Positions 10,245-17,873 of a stretch of 64,000 nt of DNA are shown piece by piece. A model generated the notes under the pieces. It was not told the origin of the DNA. It made no database searches and saw only the letters and a list, made by a program, of their open reading frames with translations. Every line of letters starts with the position of its first letter. The stretch's first letter is position 1. Both the position numbers and the translations under genes were made by a program. The DNA comes from CAVQEK01 sp964596645 (GTDB lineage: Bacteria > Bacteroidota > Bacteroidia > Cytophagales > Cyclobacteriaceae), in NCBI GenBank assembly GCA_964596645.1, contig CAZQVB010000017.1:1-64000 (forward strand), read 5' to 3'.

Positions 10245-10257
10245 TATGTACTACATA
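10245..10257. promoter_or_regulatory. Palindrome TATGTACTACATA, candidate GntR-type operator
   Basis: Perfect 6-base arms around one central C, 14-26 bases upstream of the -7 box, so it covers the expected -33 position. The GTA-n-TAC core resembles operators of the FadR/GntR family, which often control sugar-acid catabolism. No regulator of that family is encoded in the window. Confidence 0.45.
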
Positions 10258-10356
10258 ATAGTGGAGCGATGCAAACGCCGATCATCAATTCGTCGCCAGC
10301 GCATCGCTGACAGTGCGAGCCTCTTGATTGTTGCATCAATTGAAAAATAATAAGGC

Positions 10357-10391
10357 AAAAAAAAGCCCATCCGCAAATTAGGACAGGCTCT
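10357..10391 (-). terminator. Rho-independent terminator of rpsF-rpsR-rplI
   Basis: On the minus strand AGCCTGTCC pairs with GGATGGGCT (nine pairs, two of them G-T) around an 8-base loop and is followed by eight T. It begins 26 bases after the rplI stop. Confidence 0.85.
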
Positions 10392-10416
10392 TTATTGGTA
10401 ATTCGTATTGGTTCAG

Positions 10417-10860
10417 CTATTCGCCCACCACATTGAACTTCACTTCTTTCTTCACTTCCTTGTGCAGGTCTATGATGGCCACATACTCTCCCACCTCTTT
10501 GGGCTGAACAGGGAAAGATATCTGCCGTCGATCTACCTCAAATCCTTTTTCGCGCAGGGTATCGGCTATTTGCAGTGTGGTCACTGCTCCGAATATTTTA
10601 CCTGACTCACCCACTTTTGCACCTATCTCCAGGGTAGTGTCGCCGATGTTGTCGGCAATTTCCTGGGCATCGCTTTTTACTTTTTCAGCTTTGTGAGCCG
10701 CCTGGCGCACATTCTCCTCAATCATTTTCAGGTTAGAGCGATTGGCAATGATTGCAAAGCCCTGCGGAATGAGGTAGTTGCGGCCATAGCCCGGCTTCAC
10801 AGCCACTACGTCGTTTTTATAGCCCAGTCCGCGTATATCTTGTTTTAATATAACATCCAT
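10417..10860 (-). CDS. rplI: 50S ribosomal protein L9
   Basis: 147 residues, normal length. The N-terminal domain (MDVILKQDIRGLGYKNDVV, then the G-rich PGYGRNYLIPQG) binds 23S rRNA. It is followed by the long connecting helix and the C-terminal domain. It is last in the rpsF-rpsR-rplI operon, 17 bases after rpsR, and is followed by a strong terminator. Confidence 0.98.
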   Translation of the reverse strand: MDVILKQDIRGLGYKNDVVAVKPGYGRNYLIPQGFAIIANRSNLKMIEENVRQAAHKAEKVKSDAQEIADNIGDTTLEIGAKVGESGKIFGAVTTLQIADTLREKGFEVDRRQISFPVQPKEVGEYVAIIDLHKEVKKEVKFNVVGE

Positions 10861-10877
10861 TTGCGCAATTGCTTAAA

Positions 10878-11135
10878 TTATTTCAACGAATCGGTTACGT
10901 ATGGCAGCAGGCCGATGTGGCGTGCTCTTTTTACTGCCAGGGCCACTTTTTTCTGAAACTTCACACTGGTACCTGTGATGCGCCGTGGCAAAATCTTGCC
11001 TTGCTCATTCACAAATTTCAAAAGAAAGTTGGCGTCTTTGTAGTCGATATACTTAATGCCGTTTTTCTTAAACCGGCAATACTTTTTCCTTTTTTGGGTC
11101 TGATCCCTATTGATCGGTTCGTTTTGGAGTGTCAT
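10878..11135 (-). CDS. rpsR: 30S ribosomal protein S18
   Basis: 85 residues. The conserved segment YIDYKDANFLLKFVNEQGKI and the basic tail VKRARHIGLLPY are typical of S18, which packs against S6 in the small subunit. Its ATG overlaps the rpsF stop by three bases (ATGA), indicating translational coupling of the S6-S18 partners. Confidence 0.98.
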   Translation of the reverse strand: MTLQNEPINRDQTQKRKKYCRFKKNGIKYIDYKDANFLLKFVNEQGKILPRRITGTSVKFQKKVALAVKRARHIGLLPYVTDSLK

Positions 11136-11515
11136 TTCGCTGTCTCAGTTTTGGGTTCTTCGCTACTTTTTTCCTTTTTATTGAATTCGCCGTTGCGACG
11201 CTTCACATTGTATTCCAATGCCCACTTGTCGAGCTTGGTGGTCATAAAGCGCAGCACTTTTTCATCGCGACGATATTCTATCTCCAGGGCATCGACCAAA
11301 GTAGGCTCAGCTCTGAACTCGAATAAACCATAAAAACCTGTGGTTTTTTGCTGGATCGGGTAAGCGAGTTTTTTCAAACCCCATGTTTCCTCGTGTACAA
11401 GCTCTGCACCTTTGTCGATGAGCACTTGCCTAAACTTGTCGACGGTATCCTTCATCTGAACATCAGACAAAACGGGAGTAAGGATGAATACCGTCTCGTA
11501 ATCTTGTAAAGCCAT
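11132..11515 (-). CDS. rpsF: 30S ribosomal protein S6
   Basis: 127 residues. The N-terminus YETVFILTPVLSD and the core WGLKKLAYPIQQKTTGFYGLFEF identify S6. The C-terminal 20 residues are charged (FNKKEKSSEEPKTETAK), as in other Bacteroidota S6 proteins. It is the first gene of the operon with S18 and L9, with a promoter 33 bases upstream. Confidence 0.98.
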   Translation of the reverse strand: MALQDYETVFILTPVLSDVQMKDTVDKFRQVLIDKGAELVHEETWGLKKLAYPIQQKTTGFYGLFEFRAEPTLVDALEIEYRRDEKVLRFMTTKLDKWALEYNVKRRNGEFNKKEKSSEEPKTETAK

Positions 11516-11547
11516 GTTATTTTTTTAAAGATTTAGATTTCGGGCTG

Positions 11548-11555
11548 CAAAGATA
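11548..11555 (-). promoter_or_regulatory. -7 element TATCTTTG for the rpsF operon
   Basis: Exact TAnnTTTG match on the minus strand, 33 bases before the rpsF ATG. No clear TTTG -33 box. Confidence 0.6.
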
Positions 11556-11639
11556 GATGAATAAAACGACATAGAAAATACCGCTTTCGCAGAAAAATAC
11601 AGCACAGGCCTTTGTACAGCCCCCAGACACAAGGCCTGC

Positions 11640-12557
11640 TTATTTGACCCGGAAAGACTTGCTGCCCATCAGATAGCTGTCGGTATATATCTCCATGGTG
11701 TAGCGGCCTTCGGCATACTCACTTCCCTTGTCGTAAACAAAAGACACTTTTTGCTGAGAGTTGTCGAACAGTATCTCCTGCTTGGCGGTGTAGAAGGTCT
11801 CTTTGCCGTCGAGCATGAAGGTGCCCGACCCGCGCGCCACATCGAAGAGCACGTTGTCGTTGTCGTCGATGATGCGCATCAGTATTTCTTTGCCTTGTAC
11901 AGGCGCTACGTCGTTTTTGGCTATGTTGAATTCCACCTTCAGCTTGTCGATTTGCCTGGCGCGAAATTCGTCTTCCCGCTCTTTGCCTTTGTCAGTTACG
12001 GCGGCTACTTTAATATTTTCCGCCTCCAGCCGCGAAGCGAGCTGTACTTTTTCCGACAATTTTTCCTGTGTTATTTGCGCCTCCTGTAGTGTTTGGTTCA
12101 GCTCGTTCTTTTCTGTTTTCAGCACAGTGTTTTCGCTCAGCAGCTCCTCGTTGATGGTTTTTAACTCGGCGATTTCGGCATCTTTCATCACCAGCAGCTC
12201 TTTGTAGCCCTCCAGCCTGTTGCGAAAAGCACGCAGTTGCTTATCGGTACGCACACTGGCATCTTTTAGCTGCTCTTTCTCCTGTTCGAGCTGCTGCCTG
12301 GCCTGCTCTAGTTCTTCCACATTGCCCCCAAGCCGACGTATTTCCACTATTTTATCATTCAGCTCCGTGCCTATGCTGTCGAGCCGGTCATAGGCCACCA
12401 TCAGTTCGCGGTCGCGTTCTTTCAAGTTATTTTCACGCACTATGTTTATTACTATGGCCGCAACCAACAGCACAGCCAACCCTACCACAACGTAGATCAA
12501 GGTCCTGTTCGATTTTCTCGAGGTATTGTCGGGGTTATTCTTTGGTAGCTCACTCAT
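11640..12557 (-). CDS. Membrane-anchored coiled-coil protein of unknown function
   Basis: 305 residues. A polar N-terminal 20 residues precedes one transmembrane helix (about residues 20-42). A long heptad-rich coiled coil (about 45-190, rich in E, L, Q and K) follows, then a beta-rich C-terminal domain of about 100 residues with KVEFNIAKNDV and KVSFVYDKGSEY. No catalytic motif is visible. The arrangement puts the coiled coil and the C-terminal domain in the periplasm. It is a single gene with its own promoter between the ribosomal operon and the methyltransferase. Not recognised as a named family. Confidence 0.75.
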   Translation of the reverse strand: MSELPKNNPDNTSRKSNRTLIYVVVGLAVLLVAAIVINIVRENNLKERDRELMVAYDRLDSIGTELNDKIVEIRRLGGNVEELEQARQQLEQEKEQLKDASVRTDKQLRAFRNRLEGYKELLVMKDAEIAELKTINEELLSENTVLKTEKNELNQTLQEAQITQEKLSEKVQLASRLEAENIKVAAVTDKGKEREDEFRARQIDKLKVEFNIAKNDVAPVQGKEILMRIIDDNDNVLFDVARGSGTFMLDGKETFYTAKQEILFDNSQQKVSFVYDKGSEYAEGRYTMEIYTDSYLMGSKSFRVK

Positions 12558-12579
12558 GGGTATGTTTGTTTTTGATCGC

Positions 12580-12587
12580 CAAAAATA
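12580..12587 (-). promoter_or_regulatory. -7 element TATTTTTG for the coiled-coil gene
   Basis: TAnnTTTG match on the minus strand, 23 bases before the ATG at 12557. It lies in an AT-rich stretch, so confidence is moderate. Confidence 0.45.
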
Positions 12588-12727
12588 TGCTTTAATTGCA
12601 TTATTTCAATCTTTACGTATATAAAGAGAACTACAGTGCCAAAAGAAAATTGACTTGCTGAACCCAAAAAATAATCGGCGGCCGATCCACCATATGGCTT
12701 GTCGCTGAAGTGTTTACGCCCATTACC

Positions 12728-13531
12728 TCAAAGTACCACATGGGCAGGCGCAACCTTGCCATAGCCGAAGAACAAATAACCCATGGTGAGTCGCTCAATG
12801 GTGACGCTTGCGTCTGCCTGCTGCCTCAGCTGCTGCCATGCCGTATACATATCGGCGCTCCAGCGTATATCGTCGAACACCATTACAGAACGCGCTGCCA
12901 TCATTGGACGCAATAAATGATAATACCGGATCATTACTTCACCACGGTGGTTGGCATCGATAAATACCATATCTGTTTTCTTGTTGCTCCCATCGCTCAC
13001 AAAAGCAGGCAGCATCTGGTCTATATCTCCTTTTATCAGCGCTATATTGTTTACCGATAATTTTTCGAAGTGCCCTACGGCCATGTTGCTCAGGTGTTCA
13101 TCTCCTTCGAAGGTGTATATGGTGTGAGGCCGGCAGGCGTACGCCATATATAATGTAGCTATGCCCAATGATGTGCCGAGCTCTACGATTTGACGCGGCT
13201 TTACAAACTCAACCAAACGGCGCAGCATGGCGCATGTGGCGGGTGAGCTGATGCCGTTGCGGGCTATTGCCGCCACTGGCCTCGTGCCCGGCTGGTGTAG
13301 CATCCTGCTGCCGGCACCCAGTTGTGCCGGTGGCAATACTACCTGAGACTGCCGAAGACTGGCCCGTAATGATTCTACCTCTGGTATGGCAAAAGCGCGT
13401 GCATGCCGCTGATGAAATACCCGCCGGTACAGGTCAAATAAAAAAGGGGACTGTAGTGAATGGTCGTCGACTACTTCAAGAAAATAACGGGCATAGCTTC
13501 GTGCCAGCGCTGCGGCGTCTTTTACCTGCAC
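12728..13531 (-). CDS. Class I SAM-dependent methyltransferase
   Basis: 267 residues. A SAM-binding motif I (VELGTSLGIATLYMA) is near residue 110, the acidic end of beta-2 at FEGDEH and motif IV at MVFIDANH, as in O-methyltransferase-like Rossmann enzymes. The acceptor is unknown. The start is a GTG three bases after the apaG stop; no in-frame ATG occurs for the next 75 codons, and the segment SLQSPFLFDLY near residue 25 is conserved in Bacteroidota relatives, so GTG is preferred. It is in one operon with apaG. Confidence 0.85.
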   Translation of the reverse strand: MQVKDAAALARSYARYFLEVVDDHSLQSPFLFDLYRRVFHQRHARAFAIPEVESLRASLRQSQVVLPPAQLGAGSRMLHQPGTRPVAAIARNGISSPATCAMLRRLVEFVKPRQIVELGTSLGIATLYMAYACRPHTIYTFEGDEHLSNMAVGHFEKLSVNNIALIKGDIDQMLPAFVSDGSNKKTDMVFIDANHRGEVMIRYYHLLRPMMAARSVMVFDDIRWSADMYTAWQQLRQQADASVTIERLTMGYLFFGYGKVAPAHVVL

Positions 13532-13534
13532 GCA

Positions 13535-13921
13535 TCAATTCTGTTTGAACGGCGCCACCATGATGAACTCAGGGATACGAACCTCAAACGGCTTTCCGTC
13601 AATAATCCGCTCCATCTGGTATGAACCGTACATTTTGCCGATGCCGCTTTTGAGGTTGCAGCCCGACACATAGACATGCGACTGACCGGGCTCCAAAATA
13701 GGCTGCTGGCCTACCACGCCTTCACCTTCCACTTCGCGCAGATCGCGGGCGGCGTCGTGTATATACCAGTGCCGGCGCCGAAGCTGTATGGTGCTTTCGC
13801 CAAGGTTTTCTATGGTAATTTTATAGGTAAACACATAGTGAAATTGGGCCGGACTGGAGTAGCCTGGCTGATATTCCGTCTCTACACTTATCCTTACGTC
13901 TTTGGTGATCGAAGTAATCAT
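13535..13921 (-). CDS. apaG: ApaG domain protein
   Basis: 128-residue immunoglobulin-like fold protein of the ApaG family. Typical segments are the N-terminal SVETEYQPG, YTITIENLG-like YKITIENLGESTIQLRRRHW, GVVGQQPILEPG and GSYQMERIDG-like GSYQMERIIDG. Bacterial ApaG has been linked to Co2+/Mg2+ handling and binds nucleotides in some species; its reaction is not settled. The frame extends six codons upstream to 13939, but the Met at 13921 matches the usual start. It is the first gene of a pair with the methyltransferase. Confidence 0.92.
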   Translation of the reverse strand: MITSITKDVRISVETEYQPGYSSPAQFHYVFTYKITIENLGESTIQLRRRHWYIHDAARDLREVEGEGVVGQQPILEPGQSHVYVSGCNLKSGIGKMYGSYQMERIIDGKPFEVRIPEFIMVAPFKQN

Positions 13922-13955
13922 TCTGCTCAGTTTACACATTTAATTCACCTTCGAA

Positions 13956-13963
13956 TATCTTTG
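13956..13963 (+). promoter_or_regulatory. -7 element TATCTTTG upstream of ung
   Basis: Exact TAnnTTTG match on the plus strand, 90 bases before the ung ATG; the transcript would include the inverted repeat at 13993-14027. Confidence 0.45.
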
Positions 13964-13992
13964 TAACTTTATACATTTTACTATTAAAAAAC

Positions 13993-14027
13993 AAAGCATG
14001 CCTGGGCAGAAAAAGTTTGCATGCTTT
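13993..14027. repeat. Inverted repeat AAAGCATGC / GCATGCTTT between apaG and ung
   Basis: Perfect 9-base arms with a 17-base loop, each arm containing the SphI-like palindrome GCATGC. It lies in the ung leader, with a T-run (TTTTTT) 11 bases after the right arm. It could be a bidirectional hairpin, a weak attenuator for ung or a protein site for both divergent genes. Confidence 0.4.
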
Positions 14028-14052
14028 TAAGTACTAATTTTTTCATCTCACT

Positions 14053-14715
14053 ATGAACGTACAGATTGAAAACAGCTGGAAGCAACGCCTCAACGATGAA
14101 TTTGAAAAGGATTATTTCCGGCAGCTGGCAGCGTTTGTGCGGGAGGAGTATCAGCATCACCGCATATTCCCGGCAGGAAGGGCCATATTCAATGCTTTTG
14201 CACACTGCCCATTCGATCAAGCAAAGGTGGTGATTATCGGGCAGGACCCCTATCACGGCCCTGGTCAGGCCAATGGCTTGTGTTTTTCTGTGAACGACGG
14301 GGTGCCCATGCCGCCTTCTTTACTGAACATCTTTAAAGAAATAAAAGCTGACCTGGGCACAGACCTGCCACCCACAGGAAACCTTGAGCGCTGGGCAAGG
14401 CAGGGTGTGCTGCTGCTCAATGCCACGCTTACAGTCCGTGCCAACACGCCGGCAAGTCATCAAAACAAAGGATGGGAAACCTTTACTGATGCCGTGATAC
14501 GCTGCCTGGCAGAAGAAAAAGAAGGTGTGGTTTTTATGCTTTGGGGTGCCTATGCGCATCGCAAGGGCAGCATCATCGACGCCCGGCGACACCTGGTGCT
14601 GAAGTCGGCCCACCCCTCACCATTTGCTGCGCATAAGGGATTTTTTGGCAATCGTCATTTTAGCCAGGCCAATGACTACCTGCAGGCTGCCGGCAAAATA
14701 CCCATCACCTGGTAG
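14053..14715 (+). CDS. ung: Uracil-DNA glycosylase
   Basis: 220-residue family 1 uracil-DNA glycosylase, which removes uracil from DNA at the start of base excision repair. The water-activating motif GQDPYHGPGQANGLCFSV is near residue 63 and the DNA-intercalation motif HPSPFAAHKGFFGNRHFS near residue 190. Length is normal. It is convergent with the heparinase-like gene, with a 5-base gap, so no separate terminator is possible between the stops. Confidence 0.98.
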   Translation: MNVQIENSWKQRLNDEFEKDYFRQLAAFVREEYQHHRIFPAGRAIFNAFAHCPFDQAKVVIIGQDPYHGPGQANGLCFSVNDGVPMPPSLLNIFKEIKADLGTDLPPTGNLERWARQGVLLLNATLTVRANTPASHQNKGWETFTDAVIRCLAEEKEGVVFMLWGAYAHRKGSIIDARRHLVLKSAHPSPFAAHKGFFGNRHFSQANDYLQAAGKIPITW

Positions 14716-14720
14716 CCCAC

Positions 14721-16646
14721 TCACCAGGCGTCCAGATCCTGAACGGCCAACGAAGGGTCAAGACCTGAGAAAGAACGCCCCATCAATACTGAAAACTTTA
14801 CCAGCCGGCGCCTGCTGTCTTCGTTGGCTACGAAGTATATCAAATAATGGCCGTCGTTGCTTTTTGCCTCCTTGTGCCATGCCTTAGCCGGTTCTACTTT
14901 CATCTGTATGGGCTCGTCAGCCAGCACGCGCACATAAATTTTTTTACCGCCTTTATGCAGAGTGAGTTCGTGGCCATCGATAGAAAATTGAGCATCGGTA
15001 ATAAAACCCCATCGAACCGGCAACGGGCTGGTGTCGAACATCACTTCATCGCGCAGCAGCACGGCATTTTCGTTTAAAAGCCGCACGCCGCGCCGGGCTG
15101 CTTTTGTTTCAGGATACACCGGCCCCAGGTCCAATATGCCAAAAGGTGCCTCATCGGCATCGTTGAAATGCACCACGTGAGCTACGCCCGCAGGGTCTTG
15201 TATGTGATCACCAATCACCAGGGTGTTGTGGCTTTTGTTGGTGTTTCTGTAGTAGTTCCATCGCTCGCCACCAGGGCCCTTATCCCAAAAGCCCGGTAGG
15301 TGGTAGTGCTCGCTGCCAAGATCTAAAGCCCAACGCTCACCATCAGCATCGAAGACGAAAGTGCCTGCGTCCAGCTGCTGATGGTTCAGCATGCCCTGGC
15401 CACCCTTCACAGCCAGGTAGATGGCCTCCCTGTTTTCTGCCGATCCCCGCAGAAAAACAAGGTCGGTGAGCCCCTTGAATAGCCTGGCATTAGTGTGCGC
15501 TTTGGCTTGTGTGTGTTCGTCGAACCAGGGCAGACAAAGAAAGAAAGCATAACCTCTGCCCTTGCGGTAAACAGCAGAACCCGGATTCACATTTTCTTTC
15601 AGTAGATTTTGATAATACTGTGCCACAGCAGGATTGGCATAGCGTTTTGAGAAGTAAAACAAGGCGGGGTTCAAAGACTCTTCCGCGCTGGCGGCATCGG
15701 CAAAGTTAAATATTTTGCCTGCCGGGCTCACGGCATTCACATAGAAGGCAGCCGTCTTTTCCAGCCCGGGCGATTTCGAAACATCAAAGTCGTGCTCCAG
15801 AGAGGCCGTCATGGAAGACAGCATCATGGAAAGATACAAGTTGGCATAGCCCCAATATGCCGGCCCCTCGTACCATACGCCGTCGGGCTGGTATAGCTTT
15901 AAGACGGGCTGAAGGCCGGACACCGCGTATTTCAGTATTTTTTCTGTGAGGTTGGGAAAGTCGTCGGCCACAGCCAATCCGCCAAGAACCAATCCTGCCG
16001 AGCACACCTGGTTCCAGTTGTTGTTCATAGTGGTCCACACATGGGGCTTGCCATCGGGCTGTTCGTATACCGCTATGCCGGGGTTCAGTCCCTTTTCCAC
16101 TATGGCGTTTCTGATGGTTTCGCGCGCCCGGTAGTCCAGGTTATAGAAATTCCAGTCGTAACCGATGGCTACGGCAGCGGTCATTTCGGCTACGTCCAAA
16201 AAATGCTGCGGGTTCCAGTCGCTGTATTTGGTACACACATGCATCATGTCGGCAATGGCCTTTTCGGAGTACTTATCTTCTTCGAACATGCGATAGGCCA
16301 GCGACAGGGTGACGATGCGGCCAAAGTATGCACGGCTGATGTCGAGCATGGTATTGCGGCGGTCGAGGCTCGGTTTTATGTCCTTGGCCTTGAGCAGCTC
16401 ATCGGCATCATGCCGCAGCTCGGCCAGTAGCTGTGCGGCCAGCTCATTTTCTAGGGCTGTAAAGCGCAAGGCCATTTCTTCGTATTGGCCCATGACCAGC
16501 CGCGGGTGTGCCATCTTTACTTCATAAGCATCGTCCTGCGTATAAGCATAAGGCGCTGTAAGCATGGATAAGATCAAGGGCATTGCCGCAAGGCCAATCA
16601 GGGTGCGCCATGTGTAGCGCCGAAAAAATAATTGAGGAGAATTCAT
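14721..16646 (-). CDS. Heparinase II/III family polysaccharide lyase
   Basis: 641 residues. An N-terminal hydrophobic segment (residues 13-36, ending near YAYTQDD) is a signal peptide or anchor. A helical alpha/alpha-toroid domain follows to about residue 390 (with WNFYNLDYRARETIRNAIV and TTMNNNWNQVCSAGLVLG). The C-terminal beta-sheet domain starts with YLAVKGGQGMLNHQQLDAG and contains RWALDLGSEHY and NTNKSHNTLVIGD. This is the layout of heparinase II/III and alginate/oligo-uronate lyases (PL15/17/21-like), which cleave uronic-acid polymers by beta-elimination. It is probably periplasmic. It stands alone but fits the uronate/sugar-acid theme of the left part of the window. Which polymer it cuts is not clear. 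Confidence 0.87.
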   Translation of the reverse strand: MNSPQLFFRRYTWRTLIGLAAMPLILSMLTAPYAYTQDDAYEVKMAHPRLVMGQYEEMALRFTALENELAAQLLAELRHDADELLKAKDIKPSLDRRNTMLDISRAYFGRIVTLSLAYRMFEEDKYSEKAIADMMHVCTKYSDWNPQHFLDVAEMTAAVAIGYDWNFYNLDYRARETIRNAIVEKGLNPGIAVYEQPDGKPHVWTTMNNNWNQVCSAGLVLGGLAVADDFPNLTEKILKYAVSGLQPVLKLYQPDGVWYEGPAYWGYANLYLSMMLSSMTASLEHDFDVSKSPGLEKTAAFYVNAVSPAGKIFNFADAASAEESLNPALFYFSKRYANPAVAQYYQNLLKENVNPGSAVYRKGRGYAFFLCLPWFDEHTQAKAHTNARLFKGLTDLVFLRGSAENREAIYLAVKGGQGMLNHQQLDAGTFVFDADGERWALDLGSEHYHLPGFWDKGPGGERWNYYRNTNKSHNTLVIGDHIQDPAGVAHVVHFNDADEAPFGILDLGPVYPETKAARRGVRLLNENAVLLRDEVMFDTSPLPVRWGFITDAQFSIDGHELTLHKGGKKIYVRVLADEPIQMKVEPAKAWHKEAKSNDGHYLIYFVANEDSRRRLVKFSVLMGRSFSGLDPSLAVQDLDAW

Positions 16647-16735
16647 AACAATGGGTGTTCAGCGGGTGGCTAAAAAATAGGATTCGGTGTAAAACTAGCG
16701 ATTAGAAAATATTTTACCATTAAAGATTATATCCC

Positions 16736-16743
16736 TAATTTTG
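16736..16743 (+). promoter_or_regulatory. -7 element TAATTTTG of the his operon
   Basis: Exact TAnnTTTG match with TTTTA at about the -33 position (19-base spacing). Transcription would begin near 16750, 14 bases before the ATG of the His-rich leader frame and 125 bases before hisG. Confidence 0.55.
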
Positions 16744-16763
16744 CCCGCATATTCTTTGAAACC

Positions 16764-16820
16764 ATGATTCGACCGATCCCAAAAGTCATTCATTCCCTGC
16801 ATCATCACCATAGCGTATAG
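16764..16820 (+). CDS. hisL: Putative histidine operon leader peptide (attenuator)
   Basis: An 18-codon frame, ATG to TAG, reads MIRPIPKVIHSLHHHHSV, with five His codons of which four are consecutive. It lies between a promoter-like box and hisG, 54 bases before the hisG start. Runs of His codons directly upstream of hisG are the hallmark of ribosome-mediated attenuation in enterobacteria, where ribosome stalling reports histidine shortage. Bases 16756-16764 can pair with 16832-16840 (nine pairs, one G-T), and five T follow directly at 16841-16845, as in a terminator enclosing the leader frame. A shorter GCGT/ACGC stem overlaps the stop. A role in sensing histidine is a strong inference from position and composition; the exact RNA switch is unresolved. 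The symbol is by analogy only. Confidence 0.65.
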   Translation: MIRPIPKVIHSLHHHHSV

Positions 16821-16831
16821 TGACGCACGTC

Positions 16832-16845
16832 TGGTTTCGATTTTT
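16832..16845 (+). terminator. Candidate attenuator terminator arm with T-run before hisG
   Basis: TGGTTTCGA followed directly by TTTTT. The 5' partner TTGAAACCA is at 16756-16764, overlapping the leader-peptide start codon, so translation initiation there would compete with helix formation. The 67-base loop is unusually large for a terminator, hence the low confidence. Confidence 0.35.
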
Positions 16846-16874
16846 CTACACTTTATTAACTTCTCTTCTTTACA

Positions 16875-17735
16875 ATGAATAATATTCTGCGACTGGCCAT
16901 ACAAAAAAAGGGGCGCCTGAGCGACGACTCTCTTAAGCTCATCAAAGAGTGTGGTATCAAGTTCAACAACGGCACCGGCAAACTCAAGGCTGCTTCCCAC
17001 AACTTTCCCATAGAGTTTCTATTTCTGCGCGACGACGACATACCCGACTATGTGGCCGATGGCGTGGCAGATATCGGTATAGTAGGCGAAAATGTCTTTG
17101 CAGAAAAAAATAGTGAGACGGAAATAGTACGGCGCCTGGGCTTCTCTAAGTGCCGGCTGAGCCTGGCCATCGCCAAGTCAGAATCGTACGAGGGGCTGTC
17201 GTATTTCGAAGGTAAAAACATTGCCACCTCCTACCCCGCCATTCTAAAGAAGTATCTCGCAAACAACAATATACAGGCTGAAGTGCATGAAATAAGCGGC
17301 TCGGTGGAGATTGCCCCCAGCATAGGTCTGGCAGAGGCCATCTGCGACCTGGTAAGCTCCGGTAGCACACTGCTGAGCAACGGCCTGAAGGAAGTAGAGG
17401 TGATCTTCCGATCAGAAGCCATACTCATCGGGCACCCAGGCTTGAGTCAGCAAAAACGGGAGACACTGAATAAGTTGTTGTTCCGCATGGAGTCGGTGCA
17501 GAATGGAACCAGCTATAAATATATACTGCTCAATGCCCCCAATGATGCTCTCGACACCATCATCGGCCTGTTGCCAGGCATGCGCAGCCCCACCGTGCTG
17601 CCGCTGGCTCAAAAAAACTGGAGTTCCCTGCACTCGGTGATCAAGGAAGATGAATTCTGGGAGAAGATTGAGCAACTGAAGTCGGCAGGAGCCGAAGGCA
17701 TATTGGTGGTACCCATAGAAAAAATGATTCTTTAG
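16875..17735 (+). CDS. hisG: ATP phosphoribosyltransferase (long form)
   Basis: 286-residue enzyme that joins ATP and PRPP in the first committed step of histidine synthesis. The N-terminal catalytic domain starts with LRLAIQKKGRLSDDSLKL and includes DIGIVGENVF. The PRPP-binding loop is in ICDLVSSGSTLLSNGL. The extra C-terminal 75 residues form the ACT-like domain through which histidine inhibits long-form HisG. It is the first gene of hisGDCB and is preceded by the His-rich leader frame, so transcriptional and feedback control would both act on this step. Confidence 0.97.
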   Translation: MNNILRLAIQKKGRLSDDSLKLIKECGIKFNNGTGKLKAASHNFPIEFLFLRDDDIPDYVADGVADIGIVGENVFAEKNSETEIVRRLGFSKCRLSLAIAKSESYEGLSYFEGKNIATSYPAILKKYLANNNIQAEVHEISGSVEIAPSIGLAEAICDLVSSGSTLLSNGLKEVEVIFRSEAILIGHPGLSQQKRETLNKLLFRMESVQNGTSYKYILLNAPNDALDTIIGLLPGMRSPTVLPLAQKNWSSLHSVIKEDEFWEKIEQLKSAGAEGILVVPIEKMIL

Positions 17736-17873
17736 TGCCCTGTGTGCAGTATAGTCAAAACCGGCGACTGGCTCTGAACATGACAGAAAAACATGCTCCG
17801 GGTGCCCGCCTTCTTAGAATATGTACGCGCGGAAACCTGTGCATGGTGTAGTCATTGACTAAATAAATCGAAC

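Noticed and set aside
17780..17851. 23-codon frame between hisG and hisD
   Set aside because: No conserved features or amino-acid bias; likely chance in an intergenic spacer.
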